Source: Aequorivita sp. | Lineage (GTDB): Bacteria > Bacteroidota > Bacteroidia > Flavobacteriales > Flavobacteriaceae | Reading direction: 5' to 3' | Length of the DNA stretch: 5,067 bases | Assembly (NCBI GenBank): GCA_002733915.1 | Contig: NVXN01000008.1 | Location: forward strand, 80,429 to 85,495 | Notes under the pieces: model-generated | What the model saw: only the letters and a program-made list of their open reading frames with translations | The model's database searches: none | Told to the model about the DNA's origin: nothing | In this document: piece by piece, positions 1-4,645 of the stretch | Numbering within the stretch: position 1 is the stretch's first letter | Layout: every line of letters begins with the position of its first letter | Program-made: the position numbers and the translations under genes

Positions 1-20
1 ATTCCCGCGTAGGCGGGAAT
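1..20. repeat. Perfect GC-rich palindrome (hairpin) at window edge
   Basis: Two perfect 8-base arms, ATTCCCGC and GCGGGAAT, flank a 4-base loop GTAG. The RNA would form a stable hairpin on either strand. The following bases (cttattatat) are AT-rich but not a clean T-run, so it is at best a weak terminator for a gene left of the window. The overall form, ATTCCC plus 8 bases plus GGGAAT, is the same shape as the dRS3 repeat known from Neisseria and resembles short intergenic hairpin repeats found in many genomes. Whether it is repeated in this genome cannot be seen here. Confidence 0.6.
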
Positions 21-78
21 CTTATTATATGGAATTTAAGAATTAAAAAAGGGTTTGTTATACGCAAACGATGAAGTT

Positions 79-555
79 ATGAGTAAAGTATCTTATTACA
101 CAGCCGAAGGGTTAAAAAAGTTAAGGGATGAAGTAGATCATCTACGCGATGTGGAGCGTCCTAAAGCCTCTAATGCGATTGCCGAAGCCCGTGATAAAGG
201 CGATTTGAGCGAGAATGCAGAATATGATGCCGCCAAGGAAGCACAGGGAATGCTGGAAATGCGAATCGCCAAATTAGAGGAAACACTTGCCAACGCCCGT
301 TTAATTGACGAATCGCAACTTGATTTGAGTAAAGTTTTAGTGCATTCCACCGTAAAAATCAAGAATCAGGATAATGGTATGGAAATGACCTATAAGTTGG
401 TTGCGCAAAGCGAAGCCGATTTAAAAACTGGGAAAATCTCGGTAGATTCCCCTATAGGCCACGGTTTGTTGGGCAAGGAAGTAGGTGAAGTTGCGGAGAT
501 AAAAGTACCCAACGGGGTGCTTAAATTCGAGATATTGGAAATTTCAAGAGATTAA
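79..555 (+). CDS. greA: Transcription elongation factor GreA
   Basis: GreA binds the secondary channel of RNA polymerase and stimulates cleavage of the 3' end of backtracked transcripts, rescuing stalled complexes and improving fidelity. The ATG at 79 gives 158 residues, the same length as E. coli GreA, and the protein begins MSKVSYYTAEGLKKL as in the family; an in-frame TTG at 55 would add only eight unsupported residues. Residues 1-75 form the N-terminal coiled coil. Its tip carries GDLSENAEYDAAKE (41-54), with the acidic D42 and E45 that correspond to the Mg-coordinating tip residues of E. coli GreA. The remainder is the FKBP-like C-terminal domain, with the conserved SPIGHGLLGK and a VPNG stretch near the end. 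It lies 2 bases before the HIT gene, so the two are very probably cotranscribed. Its promoter was not clearly recognised. Confidence 0.97.
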   Translation: MSKVSYYTAEGLKKLRDEVDHLRDVERPKASNAIAEARDKGDLSENAEYDAAKEAQGMLEMRIAKLEETLANARLIDESQLDLSKVLVHSTVKIKNQDNGMEMTYKLVAQSEADLKTGKISVDSPIGHGLLGKEVGEVAEIKVPNGVLKFEILEISRD

Positions 556-557
556 TT

Positions 558-953
558 ATGGCATCAATTTTCACACAAATCATAGAAGGTGAAATTCCTT
601 GTTACAAAATTGCTGAAGATGATAATTTTATTGCTTTTTTGGATATAAATCCAAATGCGAAAGGCCATACACTTTGTGTTCCCAAGGAAGAAATCGATAA
701 AATTTTTGATATGGGTGAGCATATGTACCTACAACTGATGCAATTTTCCCGAAAAGTTGCCCGTGCTTTGGAAAAAACCGTTCCCTGCAAACGTGTAGGG
801 ATGGCCGTTGTAGGGTTGGAAGTGCCGCACGTACACGTACATTTAATACCATTGAATGACATGGACGATATGCGCTTTACCAAAAAGGTTAAAATGACTT
901 CTGAGGAATTTGAAATGTTGGCCGAAGCTATTTCCGAAAAACTTAAATCGTAG
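558..953 (+). CDS. HIT family (histidine triad) nucleotide hydrolase/transferase
   Basis: HIT proteins are small soluble homodimers that hydrolyse or transfer nucleoside monophosphates from substrates such as adenosine phosphoramidates. The 131-residue protein is a full-length Hint/PKCI-type member. It starts with the family opening SIFTQIIEGEIPCYKI, followed by the FLDINPNAKGHTLCVPK region (27-43, with D29, P32, G36 and H37). The catalytic triad is PHVHVHLIP, with H91, H93 and H95; the last of these is the expected nucleophile position. The true substrate cannot be told from sequence. The start lies 2 bases after the greA stop, so translation is probably coupled; a weak AAGAG lies about 9 bases upstream of the start. 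The last 11 bases overlap the 3' end of the opposing minus-strand gene, and no terminator is visible between them. Confidence 0.95.
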   Translation: MASIFTQIIEGEIPCYKIAEDDNFIAFLDINPNAKGHTLCVPKEEIDKIFDMGEHMYLQLMQFSRKVARALEKTVPCKRVGMAVVGLEVPHVHVHLIPLNDMDDMRFTKKVKMTSEEFEMLAEAISEKLKS

Positions 954-1290
954 GAATTAAAATATATACTATTGCGGCAACCATTACAATTGCCATAATT
1001 ACTAAAATATAAAATAGCGGTTTCACCTTTAAAAATTGTTTATTGGTTTCCGCTATTTTTTTATTATAGTCAAAAACACGCTCAATATCCTCCGTCCAAT
1101 TCACAGGATAAATGGTGTTATTGCAGGTATAGCAATATAATTTTTCGTCTATTTGTGTTGCGGGTGTTTTAAAAAGAGGTGTGTCTTTCTCTTTTTGTGT
1201 AAAAGTAAGTTCCAGACCATCTGTTCCAAAACAAATGGGGCAATTGTTTTTTAGACGGGCCTTGTGCAGCGTGTGGGTTTTAGATTTCAT
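943..1290 (-). CDS. Small CxxC zinc-ribbon-like protein with C-terminal membrane anchor
   Basis: I do not recognise a named family for this 115-residue protein. It has two cysteine pairs, CPIC (17-20) and CYTC (53-56), spaced like a four-cysteine zinc ribbon. A polar, partly helical stretch follows (about 65-90), and then one strongly hydrophobic segment (about 91-113, PLFYILVIMAIVMVAAIVYI) that ends the protein. This suggests a tail-anchored inner-membrane protein with a cytoplasmic metal-binding head; the topology is inference. Its ATG lies 3 bases after the kinase stop codon, and a GGAG sits 6 bases upstream of it (plus strand 1297-1300), inside the last codons of the kinase gene. It is therefore probably cotranscribed with the kinase and may work with it. 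Normal codon use, tight spacing and paired cysteines argue that the gene is real. Its 3' end overlaps the HIT gene by 11 bases. Confidence 0.8.
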   Translation of the reverse strand: MKSKTHTLHKARLKNNCPICFGTDGLELTFTQKEKDTPLFKTPATQIDEKLYCYTCNNTIYPVNWTEDIERVFDYNKKIAETNKQFLKVKPLFYILVIMAIVMVAAIVYILIPTI

Positions 1291-1293
1291 TTT

Positions 1294-2448
1294 TTACTCC
1301 ATTGTCTTTAGAGATATTTCCATTATCGTGCCCTGATTTGGGGCGCTTTTTGAAACCCGGATTTTTCCGTTGTGATACTCCTCTATAATCCGCTTTGCAA
1401 GTGATAAGCCCAAGCCCCAACCCCGTTTCTTGGTAGTGTAACCAGGAGTAAAAATTTTCCGGTATTCACTTTTCGTTAGCCCTTTTCCGGTATCTGAAAC
1501 ATGGACTAATGCACATTTTGAATTTTTTTCAATAGAAATGTTTATGGTGCCTTTTCCTTTCATGGCATCGATGCCGTTCTTAACCAGATTTTCTAGTGTC
1601 CAACTAAAAAGTTGGGGGTTCATTTGAACTAGAACAGGGCTTTCGGGAATGTTAAGCTGAAAATCGATAAGTTTTGAAGTACGTTTTTGTAAATAATAAA
1701 AAGTGGCTTTTGTTTCTTCAACCAAATCACAACGTTCTAATTTCGGCACAGAGCCTATTTTTGAAAAACGGTCCGTAATCGTTTCCAGACGTGAAATGTC
1801 TTTCTCCATTTCAGAAACATATTCAGGATTTACATTTTCACTTTTTAAGATCTCTGTCCAGCCCACCAAAGATGAAAGCGGAGTGCCTATTTGGTGCGCT
1901 GTTTCCTTTGCCATTCCGGCCCAGAGCCTGTTCTGCTCTGCAGATTTTGAGGTTTTGTAAAACAAATATATGGCTAAAATGAAGAGGAAGATTATCAATA
2001 TTAATGCTGCCGGATAGTATTTCAGTTTGTTTATTAAAGGAGAATTTCCAAAATAAATTATAGAAAGAACTTGATCATTGTAAGTTACTTCAAGAGGTTT
2101 GTATTCTGAAATAAATTGTTCGATTTTCTTTTTTCTGGCTCTTTCGCTCTCCAATACCTTTTCGTCAATATTTCTGCCTGTATAACTGTCTTCCTTTAAG
2201 GTATGCAATATCATGGGCGTAGTGCTATTGCTTTGGATAATGGCAAGTGCCGTCTCGCTAACAGAATTACCCTCGCCAGAAAGGCTTTGGGCCAATTCTT
2301 CTTGAGCAACTGCCCATATCTCCATTTTGGCGCGTTCGTTCGCCTTTAATTGGGTGAAAAACGCATACGTATTCCATAAAATAAGCGTGATTACAATAAG
2401 GGAAGCTAAAATAAAACCCCAACGGGAGAATGATTTGTTACGCAGCAT
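1294..2448 (-). CDS. Membrane sensor histidine kinase (HisKA-like/HATPase_c)
   Basis: This 384-residue protein is a two-component sensor kinase that should autophosphorylate on histidine in response to an unknown signal. Membrane segments lie at about 11-31 and 146-164 and enclose a periplasmic region of about 114 residues (32-145) that I do not recognise. No HAMP or PAS domain is visible: the H-box ETAHQIGTPLSSL (182-194, phospho-accepting H185) begins about 20 residues after the second membrane segment. The ATP-binding domain shows an N-box ENLVKNGIDAM (286-296), G1 box DTGKG (319-323), an F-box-like IFTPGYTTK (332-340) and G2 box GWGLGLSLAK (343-352). Residue 186 is Gln, where many HisKA kinases have Glu or Asp after the His; T189 at +4 is kept. 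No response regulator is encoded in the window, so it is an orphan here. It is the first gene of a unit with the CxxC protein. Confidence 0.93.
   Translation of the reverse strand: MLRNKSFSRWGFILASLIVITLILWNTYAFFTQLKANERAKMEIWAVAQEELAQSLSGEGNSVSETALAIIQSNSTTPMILHTLKEDSYTGRNIDEKVLESERARKKKIEQFISEYKPLEVTYNDQVLSIIYFGNSPLINKLKYYPAALILIIFLFILAIYLFYKTSKSAEQNRLWAGMAKETAHQIGTPLSSLVGWTEILKSENVNPEYVSEMEKDISRLETITDRFSKIGSVPKLERCDLVEETKATFYYLQKRTSKLIDFQLNIPESPVLVQMNPQLFSWTLENLVKNGIDAMKGKGTINISIEKNSKCALVHVSDTGKGLTKSEYRKIFTPGYTTKKRGWGLGLSLAKRIIEEYHNGKIRVSKSAPNQGTIMEISLKTME
1297..1300 (-). promoter_or_regulatory. Shine-Dalgarno-like GGAG before the CxxC gene
   Basis: Read on the minus strand this is GGAG, six bases before the ATG ending at 1290. 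It overlaps the last sense codons of the kinase gene. It is the clearest SD-like site in the window, whereas the other starts have AT-rich leaders without one. This fits re-initiation on a shared mRNA, but a four-base match could be chance. Confidence 0.35.
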
Positions 2449-2476
2449 AAAGATTTTTTTCAGTTTAAATATAAAG

Positions 2477-2505
2477 CAAATATGTTGATATTATTGTACA
2501 ACCAA
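2477..2505 (-). promoter_or_regulatory. Candidate promoter of the sensor kinase operon
   Basis: On the minus strand, TTG (plus 2503-2505) is separated by 18 bases from CATATTTG (plus 2477-2484), which matches the Bacteroidota -7 consensus TAnnTTTG in all but one fixed position. Transcription would start near 2473 and leave a leader of roughly 25 bases before the ATG at 2448. The site lies in the short divergent region shared with the flavin reductase gene. The motif match is seen directly; activity is inferred. Confidence 0.5.
2494..2501. promoter_or_regulatory. TTGTACAA palindrome in the divergent promoter region
   Basis: This perfect 8-base palindrome sits between the -7 boxes of the two divergent candidate promoters and close to the -33 position of the leftward one. 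It could be a dimeric regulator half-site cluster or simply chance in AT-rich DNA. No second copy is seen nearby. Confidence 0.2.
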
Positions 2506-2509
2506 GTTT

Positions 2510-2538
2510 TTACAAGCTATAATCTTTGGGTACATTTG
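2510..2538 (+). promoter_or_regulatory. Candidate promoter of the flavin reductase-DUF3127 unit
   Basis: TACATTTG at 2531-2538 matches the Bacteroidota -7 consensus TAnnTTTG exactly. A poor -33 element (TTA at 2510-2512) lies 18 bases upstream. The start of transcription expected from this box falls about 3 bases before the ATG at 2545, so the mRNA would be nearly leaderless. A second, weaker box AATCTTTG (2521-2528) could instead give a leader of about 13 bases. Confidence 0.5.
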
Positions 2539-2544
2539 CAAGTA

Positions 2545-3420
2545 ATGATATCTATAGAACCACACGAACTATCCACCGGAAAACTGCACGGCTACCTTTT
2601 GGGCGCGGTGTCGCCACGGCCTATTTGCTTTGCAAGTACCATTGACAAAGAGGGAAATGTAAACCTTTCCCCTTTTAGTTTTTTTAATGTTTTTAGTGCA
2701 AAACCGCCTATTTTGGTTTTTTCGCCGGCAAGGCGTGGACGTGACAATACTACAAAACATACCTATGAAAATGTTTTGGAAGTCCTCGAGGTAGTTATCA
2801 ACATTGTCAGTTTTAACATGGTGCAGCAAATGTCGCTTTCCTCTACGGAATATGCTAAAGGCGTAAACGAATTCACAAAAGCTGGCTTTACCGAAATGTC
2901 CTCCGAAATAGTAAAACCACCACGTGTGGCCGAAGCTCCCGTGCAGTTGGAATGTAAAGTGAATGATGTAATTAAACTCGGGACTGAAGGCGGTGCAGGG
3001 AATTTGGTAATTTGTGAAGTTGTAAAACTTCATATAAAAGAAGAAATTTTAGCCGAGGATGGCAGTATCGACCCTTTCAAAATTGATACGGTTTCAAGGC
3101 TTGGCGGCAATTGGTACAGCCGTGCCAAGGAAGGCCTTTTTGAAGTGCCAAAACCGTTGACAACACTGGGGATGGGCGTAGATATGCTTCCCGAGGAAAT
3201 TAGAAAGAGTAAAGTGTTGACAGGAAATGATTTGGGGATGCTGGGCAACGTAGAAAATTTCCCAAATCCAGAAGAAATTAATACCTTTATAAATGCTTCC
3301 GAAGAATTGAAATGGCTGCGGGCTGAGGGCAATGTTTTAGAAATACATAAAAAAGCCCAAGACCTTCTTTGCGAAGGAAAAATTGACGAAGCCTGGAAAA
3401 TACTTTTAATCAGAAAATAG
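2545..3420 (+). CDS. Flavin reductase family (FMN-binding split barrel) protein with C-terminal extension
   Basis: The first half is a flavin reductase-like FMN-binding split-barrel domain. Members use NAD(P)H to reduce flavin, or bind FMN for another redox reaction; the substrate here is unknown. Visible motifs are GAVSPRPICFASTIDKEG (20-37), GNVNLSPFSFFN (37-48) with PP at 54-55, DNTTKHTYEN (67-76), and LGGNWYSRA (186-194). The ATG at 2545 gives 291 residues. An in-frame ATG at 2482 would add 21 residues of unlike composition and would place the promoter boxes inside the gene, so I reject it. About 97 residues follow the core domain. The last part (about 270-291, AQDLLCEGKIDEAWKILL) has the spacing of a TPR-like helix hairpin. 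The DUF3127 gene follows after 24 bases on the same strand, and the two are probably cotranscribed up to the terminator at 3857. Confidence 0.92.
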   Translation: MISIEPHELSTGKLHGYLLGAVSPRPICFASTIDKEGNVNLSPFSFFNVFSAKPPILVFSPARRGRDNTTKHTYENVLEVLEVVINIVSFNMVQQMSLSSTEYAKGVNEFTKAGFTEMSSEIVKPPRVAEAPVQLECKVNDVIKLGTEGGAGNLVICEVVKLHIKEEILAEDGSIDPFKIDTVSRLGGNWYSRAKEGLFEVPKPLTTLGMGVDMLPEEIRKSKVLTGNDLGMLGNVENFPNPEEINTFINASEELKWLRAEGNVLEIHKKAQDLLCEGKIDEAWKILLIRK

Positions 3421-3444
3421 AATAATAAATATTTAAGTAAGAAA

Positions 3445-3822
3445 ATGGAACTACAAGGAAAAATTAAAATGATAGATGAAACTAAAACCTACGGCAACAA
3501 TGGGTTTCGGAAGCGTGAGATGGTAATTACTACCGAAGAGCAATATCCGCAGCATATAATGATAGAATTTGTTCAAGACAAAACAGATTTGCTAAATAGT
3601 TATAAAGTAGGGCAGGACGTAAAAGTGAGCATCAACGTCCGCGGTCGCGAATGGGTAAATCCCCAAGGCGAGACCAAATATTTTAACAGCATACAAGGTT
3701 GGCGTATTGAAAATGTTTCGCAGAACACAGGCAGTGGCGATATGCCGTCAATGCCACCCGCAGAGGCCTTTGAGCCTGCAAACGACTTTAACGAAGAAGA
3801 ACACGACGATCTTCCGTTTTAA
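3445..3822 (+). CDS. DUF3127 family protein with SSB-like acidic C-terminal tip
   Basis: This 125-residue protein matches the DUF3127 family, which is common in Bacteroidota and has no assigned function that I know of. Residues 1-92 look like a compact beta-rich domain, with alternating strands such as MELQGKIKMI, KREMVITTEEQYPQHIMIEF and GQDVKVSINVRGREW, and a conserved YFNSIQGWRIE (79-89); this is compatible with an OB fold. Residues 93-113 form a flexible Gly/Pro/Met linker. The chain ends in an acidic tail DFNEEEHDDLPF (114-125). The domain-linker-acidic tip plan, ending in DDLPF, mirrors bacterial SSB, whose tip in E. coli ends DDDIPF and docks partner proteins. The likely role is single-stranded nucleic acid binding or competition for SSB partners, but this is inference. 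It follows the flavin reductase gene by 24 bases and ends shortly before a strong terminator. Confidence 0.88.
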   Translation: MELQGKIKMIDETKTYGNNGFRKREMVITTEEQYPQHIMIEFVQDKTDLLNSYKVGQDVKVSINVRGREWVNPQGETKYFNSIQGWRIENVSQNTGSGDMPSMPPAEAFEPANDFNEEEHDDLPF

Positions 3823-3856
3823 ATAACGGTGGAATTCATTGTATAATTAAAAATCG

Positions 3857-3892
3857 CCTCGAAGAAATTCATAGTTTTTTCGAGGTTTTTTT
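3857..3892 (+). terminator. Intrinsic terminator after the DUF3127 gene
   Basis: An 11-base-pair stem pairs 3857-3867 (CCTCGAAGAAA) with 3875-3885 (TTTTTTCGAGG), with one G-T wobble and a 7-base loop TTCATAG. A run of seven T follows at 3886-3892. This is a textbook rho-independent terminator, placed 34 bases after the DUF3127 stop. It separates that unit from aat, which must then have its own promoter. Confidence 0.9.
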
Positions 3893-3906
3893 ATGCGAAA
3901 TTTTAG

Positions 3907-3914
3907 CAAATTTG
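3907..3914 (+). promoter_or_regulatory. Possible -7 box immediately before aat
   Basis: CAAATTTG matches the TTTG part of the Bacteroidota -7 consensus but has CA in place of TA. It ends one base before the ATG at 3916, so transcription would begin at or just inside the start codon region, perhaps at the second ATG (3919). No clear -33 TTG is present upstream. The strong terminator just before implies that a promoter must lie in 3893-3915, which is the main support for this call. Confidence 0.25.
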
Positions 3915-3915
3915 A

Positions 3916-4560
3916 ATGATGCATTATCTAACCGAGAAATTGTGGTTTCCCAATCCGAAAGAAGCAACCGCCGATGGTTTACTCGCCATAGGCGGCGATC
4001 TTTCGGTACAGCGCTTATTGCTAGCTTACAATTCAGGAATTTTTCCGTGGTATGAAGATGATCAACCCATTCTTTGGTGGAGCCCAGACCCCAGAATGGT
4101 TTTGTTTCCCGAAAAATTCAGGGTTTCCAAAAGTCTTCGGAAGACTTTAAAAAGTGAAAAATTTAAAATTACTTTCAATCAAAATTTTGAAAAAGTCATA
4201 AAAAATTGCTCCACAGTTCCTCGGAAAGGACAGGCCGGAACTTGGATTACGCGAGAAATGCAGGAAGCATATACCGCTCTGCATAAAGCGGGACATGCTG
4301 TTTCTATTGAAGTTTGGGAGGATAGTAAATTGGTAGGCGGACTTTACGGCATTGATCTTCCGCAGAATAAAGTGTTTTGCGGCGAGAGTATGTTTAGTTT
4401 GGTGAGCGATGCCTCAAAAGTGGCATTTTACCATCTTTTGGAATATGTAAGAGCTAAAAACTACAAGTTTATTGATTGCCAGATTTATAATGAACACTTG
4501 GAAAGTCTGGGCGCGGAAGAGATTGGAAGAGATGATTTTTTGAATATTTTTAAAATTTAA
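3916..4560 (+). CDS. aat: Leucyl/phenylalanyl-tRNA-protein transferase
   Basis: Aat moves Leu or Phe from aminoacyl-tRNA to the N-terminus of proteins beginning with Arg or Lys, marking them for ClpS/ClpAP-type degradation in the cytoplasm. The 214 residues carry the family landmarks in order: WFPNP (10-14), GLLAIGGDLS (21-30), AYNSGIFPWY (37-46), ILWWSPDPR (52-60), TWIT (109-112), GHAVSIEVW (126-134), GGLYG (141-145), FCGESMFS (154-161) and FIDCQ (185-189). E157, D187 and Q189 correspond to E156, D186 and Q188 of the E. coli enzyme, which are implicated in catalysis. It is about 20 residues shorter than E. coli Aat, mostly at the C-terminus, but complete in its motifs. Two adjacent ATGs (3916 and 3919) are possible starts; MHYL from the second is equally good. 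It is isolated by the upstream terminator. Confidence 0.97.
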   Translation: MMHYLTEKLWFPNPKEATADGLLAIGGDLSVQRLLLAYNSGIFPWYEDDQPILWWSPDPRMVLFPEKFRVSKSLRKTLKSEKFKITFNQNFEKVIKNCSTVPRKGQAGTWITREMQEAYTALHKAGHAVSIEVWEDSKLVGGLYGIDLPQNKVFCGESMFSLVSDASKVAFYHLLEYVRAKNYKFIDCQIYNEHLESLGAEEIGRDDFLNIFKI

Positions 4561-4615
4561 AGTTTTATACTAACAACTCTTTATCGTAAAAATTTATCAA
4601 AACAATTTAAAACTC

Positions 4616-4623
4616 TATCTTCG
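4616..4623 (+). promoter_or_regulatory. Possible -7 box of the deiminase-like gene
   Basis: TATCTTCG differs from the Bacteroidota TAnnTTTG consensus at one fixed base and lies 22 bases before the ATG at 4646. No TTG is found at the right distance upstream, only T-rich sequence. The 85-base gap after aat (4561-4645) holds no clear terminator, so read-through from aat is an alternative. Confidence 0.25.
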
Positions 4624-4645
4624 TTTTTACAATTCATTTTTTATT

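Noticed and set aside
53..69. Inverted repeat GTTTG-N7-CAAAC just before greA as an operator
   Set aside because: The arms are only five bases, AT-rich and imperfect beyond that; this is expected by chance, and no second copy was seen.
55..78. TTG start extending greA by eight residues
   Set aside because: The ATG at 79 gives the standard 158-residue GreA with the usual N-terminus; the added residues have no family support.
2482..2544. Upstream ATG extending the flavin reductase by 21 residues
   Set aside because: The extra residues do not resemble the family N-terminus and would cover both divergent promoter boxes; ATG 2545 starts directly before the conserved region.
2569..3033. Long minus-strand open frame opposite the flavin reductase gene
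   Set aside because: It lies wholly antisense to a well-supported gene, and its translation has odd composition with no recognisable domain.
4561..4614. Distant inverted repeat AGTTTTA/TAAAACT after aat as a terminator
   Set aside because: The arms are 40 bases apart, contain almost only A-T pairs and are not followed directly by a T-run.
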